A program made the position numbers and the translations under genes. From positions 62,001-126,000 of the forward strand of contig NZ_LMVM01000037.1 in assembly GCF_002287175.1 (NCBI RefSeq): DNA of 64,000 nucleotides. Direction: 5' to 3'. The notes beneath the pieces were generated by a model. That model saw only the letters and a list, made by a program, of their open reading frames with translations, did not search any database and was not told the DNA's origin. Positions within the stretch are counted from its first letter, which is position 1. Every line of letters begins with the position of its first letter. This DNA is from Methanobacterium bryantii (GTDB taxonomy: Archaea > Methanobacteriota > Methanobacteria > Methanobacteriales > Methanobacteriaceae). Of this stretch, positions 20,095 to 30,081 are shown one piece after another.

Positions 20095-20295
20095 TTAGTT
20101 ACTGTTGAATTTATTGGCTAAATTTGTTAGGGAATCATTGATATTCTTCACGTCAGTCTTGTTAATTTCGCTACCCATTCCTACTAAATAATTCCTGTAA
20201 TAAATTGCTGCTATAATTGCAATTACAATTATGCCTCCAAAAATTAGTATAAGTTCAGCTGCACCTTGCCCACTTTCTTCTTTTAGCATTCCCAT
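20095..20295 (-). CDS. Class III signal peptide (archaeal pilin-like) protein
   Basis: About 66 residues starting MGMLKEESGQGAAELILIFG. The charged head, the ESGQGAAE processing site and the following hydrophobic helix (about residues 14-35) are the class III (type IV pilin-like, DUF361) signature cut by an EppA/FlaK-type peptidase before the Q. A short polar tail follows (VKNINDSLTNLANKFNSN). ATG 20295 lies 6 nt after GGTG. The gene starts 12 bp after the stop of the TadC-like gene on the same strand, so the pair is an operon for a pilus-like surface structure. Confidence 0.88.
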   Translation of the reverse strand: MGMLKEESGQGAAELILIFGGIIVIAIIAAIYYRNYLVGMGSEINKTDVKNINDSLTNLANKFNSN

Positions 20296-20307
20296 ATTTA
20301 ACACCAA

Positions 20308-21243
20308 CTAACCTGTTCCTAAAATCTTTGGACCCAACATTTGTATTACAACAAATATCCCATAGGCTGCCGGGGCCAGTAATAATGCAAATTTAACACC
20401 TTTTTTTGCACTGCCGTATAAAACAATACCAATTAACAGTGATGCTATGATGGAATGGATGATTATATAACCGCCTGCAGCAGTCACTGCAACATCTGCA
20501 AGTGGGTTTGGTTTACCTGCAGATGCAATAAATGAATTGTATGTCATTATCATTCCGAGTGCAAAAGGGGCAGCTATGATAGCTGCAATGATAAGAAACA
20601 TCACCGACATCATTACATTTGCTTTCCTTTCCCTTTGAAGTGCTAAAACAGCCCTCAAATCTTCTGCAACTGTTTCAACAACGTCAGATAGGCTTCCACC
20701 AGTTTTCTTTCCTTCTAATATCATCCTGAATGTCCTATCTAAGTTTTTAGATTTAAGACGTTCGCCCATTGCGAGTATTGCATCATCAAATGTACTTCCA
20801 ATTTTAATCTCAATTACGGCCCTTTTTAATTCATCAATTAATGGGCCTTCTCCATGTCTTGAGACGTCTTCTAGAGCAGTTTCAAGACCAACACCCGCAC
20901 GGAGTAAAGATGCGATCTGTCTTAAAAAATCAGGAGTTCCATTTTCAATAGCATCGACTCTGCGTTCCATCATGAAAAATATCCAAACACCTATAATTAT
21001 GGTGGGTATTACGAAACCAGCTAATGCACCTAAAATGGGGTTTATGCCAAGTAATAATGATAAAACAGCTGCGAGTGCGGCTAACCCAATTGCAATTATG
21101 AGATCTAGAGTTATAATATCTGAAGCTTTAACATACATTCCACTTCTTATAAGCATTTCCTGCATCATAACAGCATATTTTTCGGGTACAACGTTGTCAA
21201 TAATGTTAGATACTGGAGATAATGCACTGGGTATAATTGCCAT
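20308..21243 (-). CDS. Type II secretion system F / TadC-like pilus assembly membrane protein
   Basis: 311 residues with the T2SSF domain: the cytoplasmic segment PDFLRQIASLLRAGVGLETALEDVSRHGEGPL, KSKNLDRTFRMILEGKKTGGSLSDVVETVAEDLRAV, framed by hydrophobic helices near residues 45-95, 210-235, 255-280 and 285-305. This is the platform protein (PilC/TadC/FlaJ-like) that works with a TadA-type ATPase to build archaeal type IV pili. The ATPase is not in the window. The class III signal peptide protein directly downstream is the likely pilin substrate. Confidence 0.9.
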   Translation of the reverse strand: MAIIPSALSPVSNIIDNVVPEKYAVMMQEMLIRSGMYVKASDIITLDLIIAIGLAALAAVLSLLLGINPILGALAGFVIPTIIIGVWIFFMMERRVDAIENGTPDFLRQIASLLRAGVGLETALEDVSRHGEGPLIDELKRAVIEIKIGSTFDDAILAMGERLKSKNLDRTFRMILEGKKTGGSLSDVVETVAEDLRAVLALQRERKANVMMSVMFLIIAAIIAAPFALGMIMTYNSFIASAGKPNPLADVAVTAAGGYIIIHSIIASLLIGIVLYGSAKKGVKFALLLAPAAYGIFVVIQMLGPKILGTG

Positions 21244-21924
21244 TTTTCCACCTTATTTAATATTTTATTTCCTATATAAATAATAGGCTGGTTCAAAGTG
21301 TTACATGTATACTTTCATTTTGATATAAGAAGCGGTATAAAAGTATTAATTTGAAATGCCTTATCATATCTTTAACAGTAGTTTATCAACGCTATACAAT
21401 ATAATATTTCCTATTTTTATACTTCTATAATCAACATAAAACTTTTATCTTTAGTTTAAATGGATACCTATGTAAAATAGATTTAATCACATTATATTTC
21501 ACTATTATCTATACAATTAAAACGTAAATTATTTATTAAAGAGTTATAAATGGATAAATATTATATTTTTAGGATCACAATGATTATATTCATGTATATT
21601 GGAATTGTTTTTCGTTTTATTGGATTAAGAGAATTAAATTTATGGGGGTAATAATTTATTTCTGTTATTGTGAGTTAAGTCACCAAAGGGGTACTGGATT
21701 GTTTTTGATATATTGGGACTTAGTTCATTAAACATTAAAAGGTTAAAAATCAGTTAAATACATTTTTTAGTTATAGTGTGGTTATGATTATATAAAAATT
21801 TATATCTAGTTATAACTCTTATTTTGCCAGTATTATCTTTAATAAGCTCAGTATTTTATTCCAATAATATTAAATTTTATAAATAAAGTATTACATAGGA
21901 AATTCTAAAGTGGAGGTTGATAGT
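21244..21924. other. Long AT-rich divergent spacer
   Basis: About 680 bp between the pilus operon and the ferritin-like gene. It contains a possible tiny ORF (21550-21651, listed separately), a palindromic A/T stretch near 21793-21810, and a GTTATA-rich repeated motif near 21770-21830 upstream of the ferritin-like gene. No RNA gene is recognised. Confidence 0.4.
21550..21651 (+). CDS. Possible small hydrophobic peptide
   Basis: An ATG-started frame of 33 codons, MDKYYIFRITMIIFMYIGIV followed by FRFIGLRELNLWG, would make one membrane helix. The upstream AAAGAG is a weak RBS at best. It could be chance in A/T-rich DNA, which favours codons for Ile, Phe and Tyr. Conservation in related genomes would decide. 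Confidence 0.2.
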   Translation: MDKYYIFRITMIIFMYIGIVFRFIGLRELNLWG

Positions 21925-23157
21925 ATGGCTCAATTTAAACCATTTGAAATGGATGGAATTCCTGTGGAATCAGAATATATGAACTGGGAAGAAGTAATTC
22001 AGGAACCGTATGACAAAATGGACGTAGATCCTTATACTCGTACTAGAGTTATTTTAATGAATGGAATCGAGACTAATTCTGTATTAACATCTCATGCCGT
22101 GGAAAGAATGGCCGATAATCCTGAAATTAAGAAGCAAATGGCTGAAATACGTCGTGCAGACTCTCAACAGCAGCAGACTGTAGACTGGCTTAATCCTCCT
22201 GATCAAACCATATTGGAAACTACCCTCGGTTATGAACAAGTTGCTGTAGATCTTACAGCAAACCTGGCTCAACACGAACCAGATTCCTATGTGAAAAGTA
22301 CACTGGATTTTGCACTGCTTGAAGATTTTGACCATCTTTATAGATATGGATGTTTAATGCAGATACTGAATAGTGAAGACCCTGAACAGATAACTAAAGG
22401 AAAAACTGACATTAAACCTGGAAGACCTACCAGTATGGAGCACAGACATCCTGATGATTCCATGAGAAATCATTATGACAAGGATGAGGCCGAACTCAAG
22501 ACAAAAATGAATTATATCACTATTACTTCCGGTGAACAGCAAACTGAACTATTCTACAAATCCCATGGAAACATGTGCAGTGATGATCTGGCACGTAGAC
22601 TGTATTCCGAAATTGCAGAAATTGAAGAACAGCATGTAACTCAATATGGGCTATTGGGTGATCCAAATGAGACTATGCTCGAAAAAGTAGCAATGATACA
22701 ACTTAACGAAGCGTATAACTATTGTTCAGCCGCTTTAACAGAGCCAAACCGAAGGATAAGAAGGTTATGGGAACACTTTGCGCAGATGGAAATCACCCAC
22801 TTCAACATGTGTGCAGATTTAATTAAAAAACATGAAGGCAGAAACATTGAAGATATCATGCAGGCTGATTCGATTAGGCCTATGATAACTTTTGAACCCA
22901 ATAAAAAGTACGTAGATAAAGTCTTAGAAGAGCAGATTGATCTCATGCCTTATAATATGGAATTTGTGCATCTTGCAGATTTACCTGATAACTGGCCGTC
23001 ATTCCAGTATGAAAAAAAGGTCAACTCAGACCGCATCCCTTCAGAAGAAGTTGTAAAAGGTCTTGATGGCGGATTAGCAGAAAAAGAGAATGTAGAAATA
23101 TACCAGAACTTCAGAAGACAGATGAATGAGAGAATTCAAAGTTCTAACGCTAAATAA
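21925..23157 (+). CDS. Ferritin-like superfamily (putative diiron) protein
   Basis: 410 residues, mostly helical and acidic. The pattern of metal-ligand motifs, LEDFDHLYRYG near residue 135, IAEIEEQHVTQYG near 235 and FAQMEITHFNMCADLIK near 285, suggests a four-helix ferritin-like diiron core (E, ExxH, E, ExxH). Conserved MEHRHPDDSMRNHYD lies between helices 2 and 3. The function is unknown. An oxygen- or peroxide-related role would fit but is inference only. GGAGGT is 7 nt before ATG 21925; the GTG 15 bp earlier overlaps that RBS and is rejected. It is transcribed alone. Confidence 0.75.
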   Translation: MAQFKPFEMDGIPVESEYMNWEEVIQEPYDKMDVDPYTRTRVILMNGIETNSVLTSHAVERMADNPEIKKQMAEIRRADSQQQQTVDWLNPPDQTILETTLGYEQVAVDLTANLAQHEPDSYVKSTLDFALLEDFDHLYRYGCLMQILNSEDPEQITKGKTDIKPGRPTSMEHRHPDDSMRNHYDKDEAELKTKMNYITITSGEQQTELFYKSHGNMCSDDLARRLYSEIAEIEEQHVTQYGLLGDPNETMLEKVAMIQLNEAYNYCSAALTEPNRRIRRLWEHFAQMEITHFNMCADLIKKHEGRNIEDIMQADSIRPMITFEPNKKYVDKVLEEQIDLMPYNMEFVHLADLPDNWPSFQYEKKVNSDRIPSEEVVKGLDGGLAEKENVEIYQNFRRQMNERIQSSNAK

Positions 23158-23531
23158 ATGGTATCAATTTAAAACTTAATTTCTTTTTTATTTAAATGAG
23201 TTCTTAACTTAATCATGCAAAAACTCAATGATAAGGTTCTAATATAATTTAAAATAAACTGAATCTTGATTTTAATATAGATCTTTTTTATTTAATGGCC
23301 AGTACACTAACTATTTTTCTAAATAAAATTCCTTCAGAATTTTAAGTCCTGATGAATTTAATTATCAAAATAAATGTCCGCTTTGACTTATTATAAATAA
23401 ATGAGCTTAAGTACATTGAAATAATCAGATTAATAGATTACAGCTATTTTCAGCGGTTTAGTCTATATTTAAATATAAAGTAGGGAATAATTTAGGTATA
23501 TTATAAATTAATTTAATAGTGGGGATTTATA
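23158..23531. other. AT-rich spacer with terminator-like T tract
   Basis: Directly after the ferritin-like gene is TTAATTTCTTTTTTATTT, a likely archaeal T-rich terminator. The remainder is A/T-rich promoter-like DNA before the CPBP gene (ATATTATAAATTAATTTAATAG near 23497-23518). Nothing else was seen. Confidence 0.4.
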
Positions 23532-24563
23532 TTGAATAAAACATTAAAAAGAGGACAACTGAAAAAAGAATTATCTATATTTTTAATCATTACCTTTGTA
23601 GCGACTTATATTCTTCAATTTTTTATTTATAGTATCGCTGGTTACATACCATCTCCACCTTCTCAAATATGGGTCGCCACGCTGGTATTGAGCATGTTTA
23701 TACCTGCCACTGCGGCCATAATCTGTATTATTTACTTCAAATCTAGTGCCCTTACCAGGGAATCAAAAATTGTATTTACATTCTTCTTACTTTATGTTGT
23801 TTTATTTTCCTTTGAGAACTATTATCAGCCAGTAATGGGGAGTGTAATGGATCAGCCTGTTCTTTCAACCATTGTTGCAGTTTTAGGGATGTTAGCTGTA
23901 ATACTGTTGAACTTGAAAAAGAAGTGGAGAAACGGCCTGAAAGCTTCAAAATTATCCTTTGGCAGGAACCGTAAATATTACCTCATTTTGCCATTAACTG
24001 TTCTTTTAATACTTATTTTTCAGGGTATTATAGTTTATTTCAGTGGTTTAGGCGTTCCTGCTGCGGAATTTAACATTTACACATTCTTCGTAACATTGAT
24101 ACCTTATTTAATTTTTTCTTTCTTTACAATATGGGCATGGTATTTTGGAGAAGAATTTGGGTGGAGAGTATACCTCCAGGACAGATTATTTCCTCTTTTA
24201 GGCAGTTATAAGGGTGTTCTGGTACTGGGTATCATATGGGGTGCATGGCATTATCCAATGAATGCAATGGGCTATAATTTTCCAGGACAGCCCATTCTAG
24301 GTAATGTTTTAATGACAATTTTCACCATTGTAATGGGTATTATTTTAAGTTATGCAGTTTTAAAAACTGGAAGTGTCTGGGCAGCAATAATAATACATCT
24401 ATTTAATAATAAAGCAGGTAATATCGTGGCAGCATATCTTGCTTATTCCAGTAATGGTTTAATGGGTAATATTATGGGCAGTGTACTTCTGGGAATATTT
24501 GCACTGATTCTTTTGAGATCTAAAGTCTGGAAAAGAGTTGAAAAGGTCCCCAAAATTCAATGA
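23532..24563 (+). CDS. CPBP family intramembrane metalloprotease
   Basis: 343 residues with about eight membrane helices. The CPBP (CaaX protease / bacteriocin-processing) motifs are visible: EExxxR as GEEFGWRVYLQDRLFP at about residues 206-221, then WGAWHYPMNAMG and the third motif WAAIIIHLFNN near 285. The family cleaves within membranes; bacterial members process prenylated proteins or take part in bacteriocin immunity, and archaeal roles are not known. It starts with TTG, 5 nt after GGGGAT. A broken sfsA follows 24 bp downstream. Confidence 0.88.
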   Translation: MNKTLKRGQLKKELSIFLIITFVATYILQFFIYSIAGYIPSPPSQIWVATLVLSMFIPATAAIICIIYFKSSALTRESKIVFTFFLLYVVLFSFENYYQPVMGSVMDQPVLSTIVAVLGMLAVILLNLKKKWRNGLKASKLSFGRNRKYYLILPLTVLLILIFQGIIVYFSGLGVPAAEFNIYTFFVTLIPYLIFSFFTIWAWYFGEEFGWRVYLQDRLFPLLGSYKGVLVLGIIWGAWHYPMNAMGYNFPGQPILGNVLMTIFTIVMGIILSYAVLKTGSVWAAIIIHLFNNKAGNIVAAYLAYSSNGLMGNIMGSVLLGIFALILLRSKVWKRVEKVPKIQ

Positions 24564-24587
24564 ATATACAATAGTTAGATGTAAATT

Positions 24588-25316
24588 ATGGAAAATAATA
24601 TGGTTCTTAGGTATGAAACGCCTTTAATAGAGGGAATTATAGAAAGGAGAAAAAGTCAGTTTACAATTGACGTTTTTATTGATAATGAAGTGGTGACATG
24701 TCATTGCCGACAACTGGAAGGATTGGAAATATTGATCTATCAGGAATACCTTGTTTACTATCTAAAGTAATGATCCAAAGCGTAAAACGCCTTATGCTGT
24801 GGAAGCAGTTTCACTGGATCTACCTGAATCGAATGAAAAATCATGGATTGGGATTAATCAGAATGCTGCCAATCGATATGTGGAAAATGCTCGGGGTAAA
24901 GGTTTATTCCAGGACATGGTTAGTGGATATGGGGCAGTGCTTCGTGAACAGGTGCTGAGAATTTCTAAACTTGATTTTCTTTTTGGAAATACTTATATTG
25001 AAGTAAAAACTCCATTATTAAGTATGAAGCTACCTTATCTGAACATATTAAGACGAAAAAGGTTGGAAAGTTTAACTCTACAGAACGTTTTATTAAGCAT
25101 ATCAACGAGCTTGCAGGCATTCTTGTAAGTAATCAAGTAATTCTCTTAGTCTGTTTTATTTATGATAATCATGGATTTAATGTTGAAGTCAGGAGTACGG
25201 GCAGTGATTTTGTGGAAAGTGAAGTGCAGAAATGTATTTCAAATGGAATTGAAATCTGGCAGGTAAATTTCAGCATTTCAAAAGATGGGGGTAAGATTAA
25301 TTTAAGTATTTGGTAA
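24588..25316 (+). pseudogene. sfsA: sfsA-like DNA-binding/nuclease gene with three frameshifts
   Basis: Pieces in three different frames together read as an SfsA protein. Frame A gives LRYETPLIEGIIERRKSQF and DNEVVTCHC. At about 24700 it shifts into TTGRIGNIDLSGIPCLLSK. Near 24780 it shifts to NDPKRKTPYAVEAVSLDLP, then NRYVENARGKGLF and FLFGNTYIEVKTPLL. Near 25018 it shifts again to YEATLSEHIKTKKVGKFNS up to a natural end with INLSIW. Each break is explained by a single missing base. Either this is a recent pseudogene or these are sequence errors. The frameshifted fdh genes lie only 1 kb downstream. Confidence 0.85.
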
Positions 25317-25586
25317 CATATAACTTTATGAAGAAAGATTAGGATAGTTATTGTGTATTTTATAAATGGCCTATGGAAAAAGATAGCATAATATATATCT
25401 TTATAAAAAAAAATGATTAGTTTCCTATTTTAAGTAATGACTCGATATTTTTAATATGGTTAAAATTTAAAATAACAGTACTTATATTGTGAGATATAAT
25501 AATATGTAGATGGAAAATACTTGATAGAGATTTTCTTAAGCAATTATAAATGAGTAAAAATTAAATTAATTTTGATCGGTGATAAT

Positions 25587-25790
25587 ATGGCAGAAATAAA
25601 ACAATTAATAGTTGGTATAACCCGAGAGGGCGATATAATCGTTAAAAGTGGAAGAGGCAAAATGTATTCTGTTAAAAAAATTCCAGGTTTAAAATTCACT
25701 TGTGAGGATTTATTCCAGGATGTAGAAAAAGAGTTATACGCCACTATTGATACAGACGTTCAACCTTGGGAATGTATCGCTATAGAATAA
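25587..25790 (+). CDS. Small conserved hypothetical protein
   Basis: 67 residues, start MAEIKQLIVGITREGDIIVK. The first half predicts beta strands (GDIIVKSGRGKMYSVKKI), and the end is acidic with a Trp-Glu-Cys motif (DVQPWECIAIE). I do not recognise the family. ATG 25587 follows GGTGAT by 3-4 nt; the TTG 15 bp upstream precedes that RBS and is rejected. It has normal local codon use and its own spacer on both sides, which supports a real gene. Confidence 0.6.
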   Translation: MAEIKQLIVGITREGDIIVKSGRGKMYSVKKIPGLKFTCEDLFQDVEKELYATIDTDVQPWECIAIE

Positions 25791-26288
25791 TTAGAGCGAA
25801 TAATCATATAAAATAAAATTATATTTTAATATTATTTTTTTTAATATCTGGTTTAAAGAATATCATATACCTCATTTATTTTTAGATTTTAAAGATTAAA
25901 TTCAATTAAATTTAACTAGTTTTAGCCAAAAAGTCATTATATTAAATTAAAGATTCCCATTTGCAGTGCTCGAACACAAAATAGGCAAAAATTTTATTCT
26001 CTTTTAAGAGTTCTTTTGTTCACATTATTAATATCAGCAGTTCTACATAAACATTTATATTCTTGATAGTGTTAGTAATACATAAACTTCCCAATAACTA
26101 ATTAATTGGGTTGTTATTATTAACTTAATTAAATTTCAAGGTTTATACTCAAGTTTAGGATTATATATGCTATATTACATGAAAAAATGCATTTGGATAT
26201 CTATTTGAGTCATATAATTTAAATTCAAGGGCAGTAATTTTAAATAATTATTTTAATAATTATTAAAGTTAATTATGGAGGTAATGAC
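25791..26288. other. AT-rich upstream region of the formate dehydrogenase genes
   Basis: About 500 bp of A/T-rich DNA holding the presumed promoter of the fdh operon (for example AGGATTATATATGCTATATTAC near 26157-26178). A T-rich tract after the small gene (25833-25842) may terminate it. No open frame with an RBS was seen. Confidence 0.4.
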
Positions 26289-28340
26289 TTGGAAATGAAT
26301 TTCACGTCTACAATATGTCCTTATTGCGGGTGTGGATGTGGTTTAAACCTTGTTACTGTGGATGGTAAAATAAAGGGCGTTGAACCCTGGAAAAGAAGTC
26401 CTGTAAATGAGGGAAACTCTGTCCTAAGGGGAATTATTCCTATGAATTCATCAACCACGATGATAGGCTTAAATATCACTTAATTAAAGAAAATGATGGC
26501 TTTAAAAAGGCAACATGGGGCAAAGCTCTCAGTTTAATTGCTTCTAAACTTAAAAAGATTAAAAAAGAAGATCCGGATGCTCTTGGATTTTTAGGATCTG
26601 CCAGATGCACCAATGAAGATAATTATATTTTTCAAAAGTTTGCCCGGACGGTAATAGGCACAAATAACGTTGATAACTGTGCAAATCTATGCCACGGCCC
26701 TTCAATTATGGGGTTAAACCTTACTTTTGGTTCCGGAGCTATGACAAATTCTATTGATGATCTGGAAGAATCAGACTGCATTTTTATTATTGGATCAAAC
26801 CCCCTTGAACAGCATCCCTTAATTGGAAGAAGGGTGTTAATGGCAAAAAGGAAAGGGGCAAAAATTATTGTGGTGGACCCAAGGTACACCAGCATTGCCC
26901 GGTTTGCAGACCTATTTTTACCTCTTAAACCCGGAACAGACGTGGCGCTGATAAATTTTCTGATGAATGTCATACTGGAAGAAGGCCTTGAAGATAATGA
27001 ATTCATTAATAAAAGAACAAAGAATTTTGAAGAGCTTGAGAAGCATATAACAGAATTCAGTCCTTATAAAGTGGAAAAGATCACAGGTACACCCGAAAAC
27101 CTCATAAAAGAAGCGGCAATAATGTACGGGCAGGCTGATAATGCTGTAATTCTTTACTGTCTGGGGATAACTGAACATGTAAATGGAACTGATAATGTCA
27201 TTTCACTGTCAAACCTGGCCATGCTCACTGGAAATATTGGAAAGAGGGGATCGGGGTTAAACCCGTTGAGGGGTCAAAATAATGTTCAGGGCTCCTGCGA
27301 CATGGGTGTTCTCCCTTATTTTTATCCCGGATATCAAAAAGTAATCATTGATGAAAACAGAAAGAAAATGGAAGACACATGGCAGTGCGGAGAATTAAAT
27401 TATCTGCCAGGCATTCAACTTTCAGAAATGATGGAAGCTGCCTATGAAGGGACTATTAAAGGATTGTATTTGATGGGTGAAAATCCAATGGTAGCTGATC
27501 CTGATTTAAGACATAAAAGAATCACTGGAAAGATTAGAACTCCTTGTGGTTCAGGATATTTTTTTAACTGAAACTGCTGAACTTGCAGATTTTGTTTTAC
27601 CTGCAGCCTGCTTTGCAGAAAAAAATGGTACATTTACCAACACGGAAAGAAGGGTAAGGCGCGTAAGAAAGGCAGCTAATTCTCCAGGTGAAGCCATGGA
27701 AGACTGGATGATAATCAGTAGGCGGGCACGTGAAATGGGTTCAGGTCTATTTAACTTTAAAGATTCGGGGGAAATTTTTAGTGAAATAAGAAAAGTGACA
27801 CCGCAATATGGGGGTATGGACTTATCCCGAATTAATACGCCTGAAGGTTTACAGTGGCCATGCCCAACAGAGGATCATCCAGGCACAGCAATTTTACACC
27901 AGGACAGTTTTTCTACTCCCGATGGAAAAGGTGTATTTTATAAAATAAAACCCAATAATTCAATTGAAATACAAAATCTGGAATACCCTTTTATTTTAAC
28001 CACTGGAAGAGTTGTTTTCCAATTTCAAACTGGTACCATGACCATGAGATCAGAAACTTTAACAAAACAATATCCAGAGAGCTATGTGGAGATAAATGAT
28101 GGAGATGCCAATGTTTTAGGAGTTATGAACGGTGAAAAACTCAATATTTCTTCAAAGATAGGTGACATTGATATCAAAGCCAGGATAACTCCAGATATAA
28201 CTCCAGGAGTTATATTTGTTCCTTTCCATTTTGCTGAAGGAGAAGAAGTGATAAACATTTTGACATGTGCTGAATTCATTGATCCTGTTTCAAAGATGCC
28301 TTCCCTTAAGTTATGCCCTGTAAAAATTAAAAAGTCGTGA
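26289..28340 (+). pseudogene. fdhA: Formate dehydrogenase alpha subunit (Cys form), two frameshifts
   Basis: The catalytic molybdopterin/tungstopterin subunit, readable only across frame changes. Frame A starts with TTG 26289 (GGAGGT 6 nt before) and gives the 4Fe-4S motif ICPYCGCGCGLNLV. Near 26420 a lost base shifts it to LCPKGNYSYEFINHDDRLKY, continuing through CANLCHGPSIMGL, where Cys takes the place of selenocysteine, and GSNPLEQHPLIGRR. Near 27530-27545 it shifts again to LELLVVQDIFLTETAELADF and runs to 28340 with the C-terminal molybdopterin dinucleotide-binding domain. The product would be non-functional unless the shifts are sequence errors or are bypassed. Confidence 0.88.
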
Positions 28341-28361
28341 ACACTTAATAAGGTGAATTTT

Positions 28362-29561
28362 ATGGTTCAAATAGGAGATAAATTTTATTCAAATGCTGTA
28401 AACCACATGATAGCGGAGAAAGGTGAATCTGGAGGGTCTTTAACTGCATTATACAAATTTTTACTTGAAGAATGCATTGTTGACGCTGTTCTTGCAGTTA
28501 AAAGCGGCGCTGATATTTATGATGCTGTCCCTGTTTTAATAGATAACCCTGAAGATGTAGTGGAATCTGCAGGTGCTCTTCACTGTGGGACCCTTAACCT
28601 GGCGGTCATACTTGAAAAATATTTGGGAGGAGCTTTTGATATTAAAATTGCAGTTACAACTAAACCATGCGATGCAATGGCAATCAACGAATTAATAAAG
28701 AGGGGTAGAATAGCCAGAAAAAATATTATCATGCTGGGAATTAACTGTGGGGGGGGGGGGGAATTTGCCCCTGGTTCCCACTATAAAAATGTTAGAAAAC
28801 CATGAAATTGACCCTGATGCGGTTCTTAATGAAGAAGTAAGTAAAGGTAAATTTATAGTCGAAATTGAAGGGGGCCTAAGGGAAGAAATCAGTATAGATG
28901 AGCTGGAAGAAGAAGATAATGGCAGGAGAGAAAACTGCAGGAGGTGTGAATTCAACATACCTAGAACTGCAGATCTGGCATTTGGAAATTGGGGAGTAAT
29001 TGGCAGCAGCAAAAAAAAAATAGTTTTATTGAAGTGCTAACTGTTACTGGTACCAGAATATTGGATGAAGCTTTAAATAAAGGCATATTAAACCTGGAGA
29101 AGGCACTAGCAGATGGTATTGAAGTAAGGGAAAAAATTGATAAGATAATGGTAAATCAAGCTAAAAAGTGGCAGGAGAAAATGTTCAGCCACGCGGAGGG
29201 CGAATTTTTAGCTGTTCTCTTTAAATATGAAGATGATCTTTCTAGGTGCATTAAATGTTTTGCATGTAAAGACTCATGCCCTATATGTTACTGCAGCGAC
29301 TGCAGCTTAAAATCTGAAATTCCAGAATGGGTGAATAATACAGAAATCCCTCCTAAACCTTTATTTCACATGGAAAGACTTATGCACATGGTAGATTCAT
29401 GTATAAACTGCGGGCAGTGTGAAGACGTATGCCCTGCAGATATTCCTTTATCTAAAATAAGTCATGAAATTAACGGTAATTTAAGAGAAATGTTTGATTA
29501 TACTCCTGGAATAGATGATGCACTTCCGCCATTTTCGTACTTTTTAATAAAAAGAGACTAA
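28362..29561 (+). pseudogene. fdhB: Formate dehydrogenase beta subunit (F420-reducing), two homopolymer frameshifts
   Basis: FrhB/FdhB-family iron-sulfur flavoprotein that passes electrons to coenzyme F420. Frame A starts at ATG 28362 (AGGTGA before it) and runs ESGGSLTALYKFLLEE, HCGTLNLAVILEKYLGGAF, LGINCGG. In a run of 13 G (28749-28761) it shifts to NLPLVPTIKMLENHEIDP and CRRCEFNIPRTADLAFGNWG. In a run of 10 A (29011-29020) it shifts to NSFIEVLTVTG and the C-terminal ferredoxin-like CIKCFACKDSCPICYCSDC and CINCGQCEDVCPADIPLS. Each shift lies in a homopolymer, so slippage, phase variation or sequencing error are all possible. The STAS gene starts 16 bp downstream. Confidence 0.88.
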
Positions 29562-29577
29562 GAGATTGAGGGTAAAT

Positions 29578-29916
29578 ATGAAAATAACCGAAAAGATAGA
29601 TGATAACATATGTAAATTATTTTTAGATGGTAAATTACATGCATATCATTCCATTGAACTTGAAAAGTGCGTAAATAGGGTTATTCATAGTGGCTGCACC
29701 TGTTTACTGTTAAATTTCAAGGGTGTGGACTATATCAGTAGCTCCGGACTGAGGGTAGTACTTTCCTCTTTAAAACAGCTTAAAAAATCAGGTGGTAAAA
29801 TGGTACTTTCCAACCTCCATCCATATGTAATGGAAGTTTTTGAAATATCGGGATTTAAGCAGATTTTTGAAATCTATGGAAGTGAAGAGGAAGCCTTAAA
29901 GTCATTTGAAGTTTAA
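29578..29916 (+). CDS. STAS-domain anti-sigma-factor antagonist-like protein (RsbV/SpoIIAA family)
   Basis: 112 residues, one STAS domain. The switch-serine region reads FKGVDYISSSGLRVVLSSL, followed by KSGGKMVLSNLHPYVMEVFEISGF, which are family hallmarks. In bacteria the serine is phosphorylated by an HATPase anti-sigma kinase and dephosphorylated by a PP2C phosphatase; both partner types are encoded just downstream. Archaea have no sigma factor of the bacterial type, so the output here must differ. ATG 29578 follows GAGGGTAAAT; the upstream TTG overlaps the RBS. The gene is 16 bp after fdhB. Confidence 0.92.
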   Translation: MKITEKIDDNICKLFLDGKLHAYHSIELEKCVNRVIHSGCTCLLLNFKGVDYISSSGLRVVLSSLKQLKKSGGKMVLSNLHPYVMEVFEISGFKQIFEIYGSEEEALKSFEV

Positions 29917-30081
29917 ATAACAATATGGACTTTAATTCAAAACATTTATATTTATAACCGTGATATATGGATATTGAATAGCTTAAATACGTGTTTAAGT
30001 TAATAATTTAAGCTTTGAGATGAAAAAAAGTTTGATTGGGCTTAGAAATTATAAAAAATGCATAATTAAAAAATTAAGAAA

